DNA of 64,000 nucleotides from assembly GCA_963749895.1 (NCBI GenBank), contig CAVVOG010000001.1:1054001-1118000 (forward strand), read 5' to 3'. Positions within the stretch are counted from its first letter, which is position 1. Each line of letters begins with the position of its first letter. This stretch comes from AC-51 sp963749895 (lineage in GTDB: Bacteria; Actinomycetota; UBA4738; HRBIN12). The position numbers were made by a program, and so were the translations under genes. Positions 57,643 to 64,000 of this stretch are shown one piece after another. A model generated the notes under the pieces. That model was given only the letters and a program-made list of their open reading frames with translations, searched no databases and had not been told where the DNA came from.

Positions 57643-59241
57643 TCACGCGATGTCGCGGCGCCGCGCGCTCGACATCGCCTGGATCGCGTCGGACATCCGG
57701 TCCACCACGATCTGGACGTCGCTGCCCATGCCCTCGTCGACCCGTCGCTGCAGGGCGTCCATCTTCTGGCCCATCACCTCGGCGACCTTCAAGATCGCCT
57801 CGGCCTGCAGCTGCGAATCGCGATGCATCTGGTCGGTCAGGGTCTGGAACCGGTGGTCGAGCGCGCTCATCACGTCGCTCGAGGTTCCGGCGCCGAGTTC
57901 CTTGACCGAACGGACCAGCTGCCGCATCACGTCGGCGTCGGGGGTCTCGGCCTCGGCGAGCTTGCCCAGCAGCACCTGGTTGTCCGAACGGATCAGGCGT
58001 CCGATCGCGGCCATGCGGTCGTCGAGGCGCTGCGAGATCCGCTCCTCGAACGCCGCCTGGGTCTCGGCGATCATCTCGTCGAGCCCGTCGACGGACCCGG
58101 CGGCCGAGCTCATCTGCCCGAGGTTCCGTTCGACCGATGCAGCCATCGCGGTCGACAGGCCCAGGACCTGGTCGCCGAGCGCGCGCTCGAACGAGGCCAG
58201 GCGCTCCTCGACGATGTGTTCCATCGCGACCATCCGCTCGTCGAACGAACGGATCAGCGCGTGCTGGTCGATCCCGACCTCGGCCAGTTCGGCGCCGGCC
58301 AAGCGCTCCTCGACCAGCCCGCGCAGCGCGAGCGAGTCCGACCGGACCAGCTCTGCGAGTCCGCGGACCCGCGACTCGAGCAGCGCCTCGATCCGGGTGC
58401 GGAGGGCCTCCTGGTCGCGGCCGTGCATCCCGACCTTCTCGCGGACCAGGTCCAGCTGCTGGGTCAGGTCGTTCGTCTGGTCCTCGAGGGCTCCGCGGAT
58501 CGTGCCCTCGAGCTGGAGGTCCTGGGCCACGAACGCGTCGGCGTGCCGTTCGATCCGTTCGGCGAGGTGCCCCATCGCCTCGGTGCCCAGCTGGACGTAG
58601 CCCTGCATCGACTCGACGACGCGGCTCGTCTCGTTCGCGATCAGTTCGCCGTGGTCGCGGACCTGCTGCAGCACGGTGTCGCTGAGCAGCTGGTCGCGCT
58701 CGTCCATGTGCGCGAACGCCTCGGCGATGTGACGCTCGACGAGCTCGAGCTGCGACCGGACCGCCTCCACGCTGTTGAGGGTGGGGGACTGGGCGATCTC
58801 ACGGATCGCGTCGACCGAGGCCTCCATCGCGGTGCGGGTCTCGCGACCCGCGTTCGCGATCTCGTCGAGGTGATCCTCGAGCCGGGCGGTGCGCACCGCG
58901 AGCGACTGGAACCGCTCGTCGCTCGATGCGATCAACGACCGGATCGCCTGGTCGCGCGACAGGAGCGACACGATCCGCTCCTGTTCGGGGCGCACGTCTT
59001 GCGCCGAAGCCCGCCAGACCTCGGCGGCCACCTCGCGCACGATCGCGGTCGCCTGCTCCTCGATCGTCTGGAGCCCATCGTCCAGGCGATCTTCGACCGC
59101 GCGCGCGAGGGTCTGGGCCAGCCGGTGCTCGGCGGGCGTCATCATGGGTTCGGCCAGGGAAGGTTCGCGACGGGCGAACAGCCCACGCCGAGAGGACGGG
59201 CCGCCGTCCTCCGGCTCGCGGGTCGGACCCGAGTAGGTCAT
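57643..59241 (-). CDS. Long coiled-coil protein of unknown function
   Basis: A 532-residue protein almost without Pro or Gly after residue 70, rich in Ala, Glu, Leu, Arg, Gln and Asp in heptad-like spacing (LARAVEDRLDDGLQTIEEQA, VEAVRSQLELVERHIAEAF, LTQQLDLVREKVGMHGRDQE, RISQRLDDRMAAIGRLIRSD). The first 35 residues are polar and probably disordered. No signal peptide, membrane helix or ATP motif is present, so it is a cytoplasmic rod. The repeated periods with short breaks recall methyl-accepting or DivIVA/SMC-like rods, but no such family can be claimed. ATG at 59241 has GAGAGG upstream. Divergent from tRNA-Trp, 206 bases away. Confidence 0.75.
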   Translation of the reverse strand: MTYSGPTREPEDGGPSSRRGLFARREPSLAEPMMTPAEHRLAQTLARAVEDRLDDGLQTIEEQATAIVREVAAEVWRASAQDVRPEQERIVSLLSRDQAIRSLIASSDERFQSLAVRTARLEDHLDEIANAGRETRTAMEASVDAIREIAQSPTLNSVEAVRSQLELVERHIAEAFAHMDERDQLLSDTVLQQVRDHGELIANETSRVVESMQGYVQLGTEAMGHLAERIERHADAFVAQDLQLEGTIRGALEDQTNDLTQQLDLVREKVGMHGRDQEALRTRIEALLESRVRGLAELVRSDSLALRGLVEERLAGAELAEVGIDQHALIRSFDERMVAMEHIVEERLASFERALGDQVLGLSTAMAASVERNLGQMSSAAGSVDGLDEMIAETQAAFEERISQRLDDRMAAIGRLIRSDNQVLLGKLAEAETPDADVMRQLVRSVKELGAGTSSDVMSALDHRFQTLTDQMHRDSQLQAEAILKVAEVMGQKMDALQRRVDEGMGSDVQIVVDRMSDAIQAMSSARRRDIA

Positions 59242-59402
59242 AGTGCAAGCGCCTCTCGCTCGGTGGGGCCGCGCGTGGTCGCCGTTCCGCGCATCGTAGG
59301 GCCGGGAAGGGGCCGATTCACGCACCTGGCGAGGGAATGGGCCGTCCGGGGGACGCCGGGACGCGAGCGGGGAGGCCGGGACGTCCCGCGCCGGGACGTG
59401 GC

Positions 59403-59408
59403 TATACT
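59403..59408 (+). promoter_or_regulatory. Probable -10 element for tRNA-Trp/secE
   Basis: TATACT, the best -10 match in the window, is 40 bases before tRNA-Trp. A palindrome GGGACGTCCC at 59378-59387 with a further CGGGACG copy lies where a -35 box or operator would be. Confidence 0.5.
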
Positions 59409-59447
59409 GGGTGACCCGAGCGTCCCCGTCTCGGGACCGGAACGCGA

Positions 59448-59520
59448 AGGCGCGTAGCTCAACTGGCAGAGCACCGGTCTCCAAAACCGGGGGTTGGGGG
59501 TTCAAGTCCCTCCGCGCCTG
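59448..59520 (+). tRNA. tRNA-Trp (anticodon CCA)
   Basis: Acceptor stem AGGCGCG/CGCGCCT with discriminator G59520; anticodon stem CCGGT/ACCGG with loop CTCCAAA and CCA at 59481-59483; T arm GGGGG-TTCAAGT-CCCTC. secE begins 13 bases downstream, the usual bacterial arrangement. Confidence 0.96.
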
Positions 59521-59532
59521 CAAGGGAGCACC

Positions 59533-59838
59533 ATGAATCGAGAGATCAAGCGAGCGCAGGAACGCGCCGAACGCGCTGAGAAGCGCGGCGGCGGCGGTCG
59601 TGCGCCCGCTCCCGCCAGCGGCACCCGACGGGCCGCCACGAAGGAGAAGCGCGAACGGACGGGTGCGCGCCAGTTCCTCAGGGAGGTCCGCCAGGAGCTC
59701 CGGAAGGTCGACTGGCCGACCCGCAAGGAGCTGATCACCTACACGGTCGTCGTGCTCGCGACGATCACGGTGATCACGGCCTACGTGGCCGGCCTCGACT
59801 ACGTGTTCACCCGGGCGATCTTGAACCTCCTCGACTAG
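59533..59838 (+). CDS. secE: Preprotein translocase subunit SecE
   Basis: A 101-residue protein: a polar, basic N-terminal stretch (1-45) and the SecE core FLREVRQELRKVDWPTRKEL (amphipathic helix with the conserved Val-x-Trp-Pro-x-Arg) followed by one membrane helix (about 70-95). It is the single-helix SecE form of Gram-positive bacteria that clamps SecY in the translocon. AAGGGAG precedes the ATG at 59533. It leads into nusG, rplK and rplA. Confidence 0.96.
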   Translation: MNREIKRAQERAERAEKRGGGGRAPAPASGTRRAATKEKRERTGARQFLREVRQELRKVDWPTRKELITYTVVVLATITVITAYVAGLDYVFTRAILNLLD

Positions 59839-59862
59839 CCCACGAGCCCACGAACCCACGAG
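59839..59862 (+). repeat. Three tandem 8-bp units between secE and nusG
   Basis: CCCACGAG, CCCACGAA, CCCACGAG follow the secE stop directly and precede the nusG ribosome site (AAGGAA). No known role. Confidence 0.75.
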
Positions 59863-59878
59863 CAAGGAACCTTCCGAC

Positions 59879-60964
59879 GTGACCGACGAACACCGCAACG
59901 ATGACGTGACCGAGGGCGACGAGACCCCGGACGAGACCCCGATGGTCGACGCCCTCGAGGCCGCCGCGAGCGTGCACGAGATCGCCGAGATGGCGGCCGA
60001 CGTGACGATGGCCGACGCCGCTGAGGAGGCCGGGGTCCTGGCCGAGTCCGGTCAGCCCGAGATGGCCGAGGAGGTCCTCGCCGAGGCGGCCGTCGAGGCG
60101 GCGCTGATGGAGGAGACCGCCGACGAGATCGGGCAGGAGCTCGTGTCCGAGGCCGCCGAGGCCGAGGAGGAGATCGTCGAGGAGGAGTACCTCGAGATGG
60201 AGGCCGAGCAGGGCGACGGCGAGATGCCCCAGGAGGGCTGGCGCTCCGAGCCCGCCCCCGAGGAGCCCGAGGTCGTCGAGCCCGAGGTCGTCGAGGCTGA
60301 GGCCGAGGTCGTCGAGGCCGAGGTCGAGGTGGTCGCGGAGGCCGAGGAGATCGTCGAGGCCGCTGAGGTCGCCGCGCAAGTCGTCGAGGAGGTCGTCGAG
60401 GAGGCGCCCGCGGCCGACGACCCATTCAAGGGCCCCGGCGAGTGGTACGTCGTGCACACCTACGCCGGCTACGAGAACAAGGTGAAGGCCAACCTCGAGA
60501 GCCGGATCCACACGATGCAGATGGAGGACAAGATCTTCCGCGTCCACATCCCGATGGAAGACGTGATGGAGATCAAGTCCGGCAAGCGCCAGGTCGTGCA
60601 GAAGAAGGTCTTCCCGGGCTACCTGCTCGTGAAGATGTGGTACGACAACGACTCCTGGTACGTCGTGCGCAACACGCCCGGCGTCACCGGGTTCGTGTCG
60701 GCCGGCACCGGCTCGAAGCCGACCCCCCTGTCGAAGCGCGAGATCGAGAAGATCCTCGTCGTCAAGAAGGAGGAGCAGAAGCCGGCCGTCCGCCTCGGCT
60801 ACGAGGAGGGCGACGTGGTCCGGATCATCGCCGGGCCCTTCGCCGACTTCAACGGCACGATCAGCGAGATCAACCCGGACCAGGCCAAGCTCAAGGTCCT
60901 GGTGAACATCTTCGACCGTGAGACCCCCGTCGAGCTCGGGTTCGACCAGGTCGCGAAGGTCTGA
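59879..60964 (+). CDS. nusG: Transcription termination/antitermination protein NusG with long acidic tail
   Basis: A 361-residue NusG; the usual length is about 180, and the extra half is an acidic N-terminal region (residues 1-180) made of Glu/Ala/Val-rich imperfect repeats such as EVVEPEVVEAEAEVVEAEVE. The core begins near 186 with EWYVVHTYAGYENKVKANLE, then VFPGYLLVKM and NTPGVTGFV (NGN domain), and ends with the KOW domain EGDVVRIIAGPFADFNGTI. NusG binds the polymerase clamp and couples it to Rho or ribosome. Acidic tails are common in actinobacteria but this one is long. Start GTG at 59879 with AAGGAA 9 bases ahead. Confidence 0.95.
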   Translation: MTDEHRNDDVTEGDETPDETPMVDALEAAASVHEIAEMAADVTMADAAEEAGVLAESGQPEMAEEVLAEAAVEAALMEETADEIGQELVSEAAEAEEEIVEEEYLEMEAEQGDGEMPQEGWRSEPAPEEPEVVEPEVVEAEAEVVEAEVEVVAEAEEIVEAAEVAAQVVEEVVEEAPAADDPFKGPGEWYVVHTYAGYENKVKANLESRIHTMQMEDKIFRVHIPMEDVMEIKSGKRQVVQKKVFPGYLLVKMWYDNDSWYVVRNTPGVTGFVSAGTGSKPTPLSKREIEKILVVKKEEQKPAVRLGYEEGDVVRIIAGPFADFNGTISEINPDQAKLKVLVNIFDRETPVELGFDQVAKV

Positions 60965-61041
60965 GCCACCGATCCCCATAACCCCTACGACGCGGGAGGC
61001 CGCGACCCGGCCGCTGGTACCGCAGGAGGTGAAGGAAGCGC

Positions 61042-61476
61042 ATGGCGAAACCCAAGAAGAAGGTCATGGCCACGGTGACCCTGCAGATCAGAGCAGGGGC
61101 CGCCACGCCCGCGCCGCCGGTGGGCACCGCCCTCGGGCAGCACGGCGTGAACATCATGGACTTCTGCAAGCAGTACAACGACCAGACCCAGCAGTTCGCG
61201 GGTCAGGTGATCCCGGCCGTCCTCACGATCTTCGAGGACCGCTCGTTCTCGTTCATCCTGAAGCAGCCGCCGATGGCCGAGCTGATCAAGCAGGCCGCCG
61301 GGATCGAGAAGGGCTCGGGGGAGCCGAACCGCGACAAGGTCGCGACGATCAACGCACAGCAGGTCCGCGAGATCGCCGAGCGCAAGATGCCCGACCTGAA
61401 CGCGAACGACGTCGACGGCGCCATGAAGATCGTCGCCGGCACCGCGCGCAGCATGGGCGTGGAGGTGGAGGCATGA
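61042..61476 (+). CDS. rplK: 50S ribosomal protein L11
   Basis: A 144-residue L11 with the conserved N-terminal line VTLQIRAGAATPAPPVGTAL and the rRNA-binding C-terminal domain containing DLNANDVDGAMKIVAGTARS. Length is normal. It binds 23S rRNA at the GTPase centre. AGGAGGTG precedes the ATG. It overlaps rplA by four bases (ATGA). Confidence 0.98.
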   Translation: MAKPKKKVMATVTLQIRAGAATPAPPVGTALGQHGVNIMDFCKQYNDQTQQFAGQVIPAVLTIFEDRSFSFILKQPPMAELIKQAAGIEKGSGEPNRDKVATINAQQVREIAERKMPDLNANDVDGAMKIVAGTARSMGVEVEA

Positions 61477-62201
61477 CGACCGCGCAGGGCAAGCGCTACC
61501 GCGAGGCCACGAAGGGCCTCGACCGCGAGCAGGAGTACCTGCCGCTGCAGGCGATCAAGATCTTGAAGTCGCTCCCGAACGCGAAGTTCGACGAGACGGT
61601 CGAGCTCACGTTCCGCCTGGGGATCGACTCGCGCAAGCAGGACCAGGCGCTGCGGGGCACCGTGTCGCTGCCGAACGGCACCGGCAAGTCGATCCGCGTG
61701 GGCGTGTTCGCCCTGGGCGAGAAGGCGCGCGAGGCGAAGGAGGCCGGCGCCGACGTCGTGGGCGGCGAGGAGCTGGTCGAAGAGGTCATGAAGGGCACGA
61801 TCGACTTCGACGCCGCGATCGCGACCCCGGACATGATGGCCGCGGTCGGCAAGGCCGGTCGCGTGCTGGGGCCGCGGGGCCTGATGCCGAACCCGAAGAC
61901 CGGCACGGTGACCCAGGACATCTCGAAGGCCGTCGCCGACATCAAGGGCGGGCGGATCGAGTACCGCGCCGACCGGACGGGCAACGTGCACACGATCATC
62001 GGGAAGAAGTCGTTCGACGAGCAGCAGCTGCTCGAGAACTACCTCGCGGTGGTCGACGAGCTCCTGAAGGCGAAGCCGGCCAGCGCGAAGGGCCGCTACA
62101 TCATGTCGCTCGTGCTGTCCTCGACGATGGGGCCGGGCCTCAAGATCGACCCGACGAAGCCACGTCAGGTGGACGAGGTCGGGGCGGCCGCGCCCGCGTA
62201 G
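61473..62201 (+). CDS. rplA: 50S ribosomal protein L1
   Basis: A 242-residue L1 with GKRYREATKGLDREQEYLPL at the start, DETVELTFRLGIDSRKQDQ, the signature segment GRVLGPRGLMPNPKTGTVT and a normal C terminus with a short Ala/Glu tail. In many bacteria L1 represses its own operon by binding the mRNA. rplJ and rplL, which normally follow, are absent here; instead a palindrome cluster and convergent genes occur. Confidence 0.98.
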   Translation: MTTAQGKRYREATKGLDREQEYLPLQAIKILKSLPNAKFDETVELTFRLGIDSRKQDQALRGTVSLPNGTGKSIRVGVFALGEKAREAKEAGADVVGGEELVEEVMKGTIDFDAAIATPDMMAAVGKAGRVLGPRGLMPNPKTGTVTQDISKAVADIKGGRIEYRADRTGNVHTIIGKKSFDEQQLLENYLAVVDELLKAKPASAKGRYIMSLVLSSTMGPGLKIDPTKPRQVDEVGAAAPA

Positions 62202-62248
62202 CCGGTTCGACCCCGCCGGGTCGACGGCCCCGGTTCGGAACCCGCGGG

Positions 62249-62379
62249 TCGTCAACCCCTTGCGCTCCTTCGAGCGCTCCGTCCACCCACCTCGTCAGGC
62301 GGTTGACGAGATGTCGTCAAGCGGTTGACGACAAGGTCGAGCGACGCCCACGGAGCGGCGCAAGCGGTTGACGAGGTGC
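62249..62379. repeat. Cluster of palindromic TCGTCAA..TTGACGA repeats after rplA
   Basis: In 131 bases the heptamer TTGACGA or its complement occurs in four places. Site 2 is a perfect 9-bp inverted repeat TGTCGTCAA-GCGG-TTGACGACA at 62312-62333. Site 1 is CTCGTCA..TGACGAG at 62291-62310. Site 3 is GCAAGCGGTTGACGAGG near 62360-62376 and an inverted half-site TCGTCAACCCCTTGCGC is at 62249-62265. GTCGAGCGACGCCC/CTCGAGCGACGCCC also repeats. The remaining part of the 214-base gap holds nothing recognised. Confidence 0.75.
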
Positions 62380-62415
62380 TCGAGCGACGCCCGCAGGCGC
62401 CACGCGCCCGCTGCC

Positions 62416-62709
62416 CTACGCCGCCGGCAGCAGGCCCACGAGCCGCCCCACGCGGTGCAGGTTCAGGGTCCATCCGACCCCGAACACCTGCGGCACGAAG
62501 ACGCGGTCCTCGTTCGGGTTCCACCACCGCGACCGTGCGCGCTCCATGGTCGGCTTGCGGAAGTCGTACGGGACGAGCCCGCCGACGGCGCCGTTCCAGG
62601 TCCGCTCCTCGCGGGGCTTCCGCAGCTCGCCCACGACCGCGACGATCGCGATCACGAACGCCGCGAAGCGGATCAGGTCACGCAGCGTGTTCTTGCGCTT
62701 CTTCTCCAT
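62416..62709 (-). CDS. Small DUF5808-like protein
   Basis: A 97-residue protein with one hydrophobic segment (about residues 12-28, LIRFAAFVIAIVAVVGEL) and the C-terminal line WWNPNEDRVFVPQVFGVGWT, close to the DUF5808 pattern (W-N-P-x-D-x-R-x-F-V-P-x-x-F-G-x-G-W). It may be anchored in the membrane with the domain in the cytoplasm. Function unknown. It is preceded by the multicopper oxidase gene on the same strand, 31 bases away, and is convergent with rplA. Confidence 0.7.
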   Translation of the reverse strand: MEKKRKNTLRDLIRFAAFVIAIVAVVGELRKPREERTWNGAVGGLVPYDFRKPTMERARSRWWNPNEDRVFVPQVFGVGWTLNLHRVGRLVGLLPAA

Positions 62710-62740
62710 GGCCCCATGCTCTCACCGGGGCGCGCTTCGG

Positions 62741-64000
62741 TCAGTGGCCGCCGTTGCCCTCGGGCGCGTCCGGGTCGGACAGGCCGATCCGGTACGGCCG
62801 CATCATCTCGTTGTCCTCGTGGGACACGATGTGGCAGTGCCAGACGTAGTACCCGGCCTTCGTGAACTTCGCCTTCACCCGCGTGACCTGCCCGGGGTAG
62901 GCCGTGACCGTGTCCTTGTAGCCGGCCTCCCACGGCTCCGGCGGGAACACCGCGCCCAGCTCGTCGAGCTGGAGGTCGCCGTGCTCGCCCACGAACGTGG
63001 CCTCCTGCCGGTTCACGACCTCGAACAGGGTCTCGTGGATGTGGATCGGGTGGGCGTCGGCGGTCGCGTTGTAGATCTCCCAGACCTCGACCGCGTTCAG
63101 CGCCGGATCCTCGGTGATCGGCTCCGACCACTCCTTGTGGATCAGCATGCCCTCGCCGTCGACGACACCGAGCAGCGCCGCGGTCGGTCCCTCGAGCTCC
63201 GACCCGGGGTCCCCCACGGTGCCCATCATCTCGATCAGCGAGACCTGCCTGGTCACCGAGGCGGGCCCCACGCCGGGGACCGGCGGGAGCACCAGGTGCT
63301 CCGGCGGCGTGCTCCTGTCCACGGAGACGGCCCGCACCACGTCGAACGCCATGACCTGCCCGGTCGTGCCGGGGTGCGCCTGCGAGAAGTCGACACCCGG
63401 GATCCCGCCACCGAACGGCTCGTCGGGCCCGATGTTCTCCAGGATCACCCGCGTCCCCGCGGGCACGCCCGAGAAGTCGGCGATCACGTCCGCGCGCTCG
63501 GCCAGGCCGACCAGCAGCGTCGCGCGGTCCTCACCCTCGGGGTCGAACGCGTTCAGCAGGACCGGCGCGGGCAGGAACCCACCCTCGTTGCCGATCGCCC
63601 AGACCTTCACCCGGGGGTCGCTCCAGCGCAGGATCAGGAACCGCGAGTCGCAGCCGTTCAACAGACGGAACCGGTACCGGCGCCGCTCGGTCGCGAGCTT
63701 CGGCCAGGTCCGCCCGTTCACGACCATCGTGTTGCCGAAGAACTCGGGGTTCCAGATCGGCGAGAAGTCGCTGTCCGGGATGTACGGACCCGGGATACCG
63801 TCGAAGAACTCGCGCGTGTCCGGGTAGTAGAGCGAGCCGTCGGCGTCGAACGAGCGATCCTGGATCACGATCGGGATCTCGCGGTAGCGCTTGTTCGCGC
63901 GGTCGCCCGGGCGAGGCGCCGGGCCGGGCAGCTTCGCCCGGGTGCCGTCGCGTCGGTCGAACACCCGGTCGCCGGGTCCGCCGCGGATCACGAAGAAGCC
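62741..64000 (-). CDS. Multicopper oxidase (CotA/bilirubin-oxidase-like), 5' end outside window
   Basis: The last 420 residues of a multicopper oxidase; the frame is open to the window edge, where it begins GFFVIRG, so the N-terminal cupredoxin domain with its HxH pair is missing. Present are the linker domain (TERRRYRFRLLNGCDSRFL) and the C-terminal copper sites HPIHIHETLFEV (HPxHxH) and YYVWHCHIVSHEDNEMM (HCHxxxHxxxxM, with Met as axial type 1 ligand). Such enzymes oxidise phenols, Mn, bilirubin or metals with reduction of O2 to water. Signal and location cannot be judged because the start is missing. Confidence 0.9.
   Translation of the reverse strand, partial: GFFVIRGGPGDRVFDRRDGTRAKLPGPAPRPGDRANKRYREIPIVIQDRSFDADGSLYYPDTREFFDGIPGPYIPDSDFSPIWNPEFFGNTMVVNGRTWPKLATERRRYRFRLLNGCDSRFLILRWSDPRVKVWAIGNEGGFLPAPVLLNAFDPEGEDRATLLVGLAERADVIADFSGVPAGTRVILENIGPDEPFGGGIPGVDFSQAHPGTTGQVMAFDVVRAVSVDRSTPPEHLVLPPVPGVGPASVTRQVSLIEMMGTVGDPGSELEGPTAALLGVVDGEGMLIHKEWSEPITEDPALNAVEVWEIYNATADAHPIHIHETLFEVVNRQEATFVGEHGDLQLDELGAVFPPEPWEAGYKDTVTAYPGQVTRVKAKFTKAGYYVWHCHIVSHEDNEMMRPYRIGLSDPDAPEGNGGH

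Noticed and set aside
57643..59898. Coiled-coil gene extended upstream to 59898 through tRNA-Trp and secE
   Set aside because: The extension is antisense to tRNA-Trp and secE; the ATG at 59241 begins the coiled-coil region proper.
60130..60420. Acidic repeat region of nusG as a separate protein or a misassembly
   Set aside because: It is in frame with a normal NGN/KOW core, has a ribosome site at its own start, and acidic NusG tails are known in actinobacteria; only its length is unusual.
62291..62376. CRISPR-like array from the repeated TTGACGA units
   Set aside because: Spacing is irregular (about 20 to 45 bases), units are short and palindromic, and no cas genes are present.

Overview
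The window is about 70% G+C and reads as chromosome of an uncultured or little-studied member of the Actinomycetota. Supporting signs are the strong G/C third-position bias, an F420-type oxidoreductase and a deazaflavin-nitroreductase-like protein, a NusG with a long acidic N-terminal tail, an EF-Tu of actinobacterial type, and the order rpmG - two MaoC-like dehydratases - tRNA-Trp - secE - nusG - rplK - rplA, which resembles the rpmG-hadABC-trpT-secE-nusG-rplKA block of mycobacteria and relatives. No rRNA, CRISPR array, phage module or complete insertion sequence was seen.

Region by region. 1-6.2 kb: a secreted PD40-type propeller, then a minus-strand run with a PLP decarboxylase, a class III aminotransferase (GSA-aminomutase-like), an F420/flavin luciferase-like oxidoreductase, YajQ and a GNAT enzyme. 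6.2-7.5 kb: tRNA-Tyr followed directly by the 3' half of a HAD hydrolase gene, coupled to an APH-fold kinase of atypical codon use, which looks like a small acquired segment. 7.5-13.6 kb: a TMEM175-like channel, a GcvT/DmdA-like protein, and an operon of ECF sigma factor, membrane-anchored propeller and beta-lactamase-fold lipoprotein. 13.7-19.4 kb: an operon for folate-dependent C1/N-methyl metabolism (dimethylglycine/sarcosine-dehydrogenase-like flavoprotein, GcvT-like protein, VOC protein, and a phytoene-desaturase-like flavoprotein broken by one frameshift). 19.4-23.4 kb: a poorly defined stretch, then TlpA and DUF3179 genes divergent from an ECF sigma/zinc anti-sigma pair. 23.4-34.8 kb: flavoprotein monooxygenase, amine oxidase, M20 peptidase with AbgT transporter, DEAD-box helicase, DinB polymerase. 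34.8-53.4 kb: an ABC-2-type exporter, PAP2 and PPK2 enzymes, several secreted propeller proteins, DUF192 and HIT-like proteins, and a lipoprotein/FtsX permease/two-ATPase transporter. 53.4-62.2 kb: the translation block tRNA-Met, tuf, rpmG, dehydratase pair, a long coiled-coil protein, tRNA-Trp, secE, nusG, rplK, rplA. The end holds a palindrome array, a DUF5808-like protein and a 5'-cut multicopper oxidase.

How the parts work together. The core is the translation/transcription block (EF-Tu, L33, SecE, NusG, L11, L1 with tRNAs). Around it lies envelope and signalling equipment: two ECF sigma operons, a LuxR-type response regulator, at least seven exported or membrane-anchored beta-propeller proteins, and a MacB/FtsX-like exporter. 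The catabolic genes centre on demethylation of methylated amines or sulfonium compounds and on flavin/F420 redox chemistry. The features with least explanation are a dispersed repeat of about 40 bp (four clear copies, 8-20 kb), a palindrome cluster where rplJ-rplL would be expected, the tRNA-Tyr-adjacent gene fragment, the sigma-propeller-hydrolase operon and the coiled-coil gene next to tRNA-Trp-secE.
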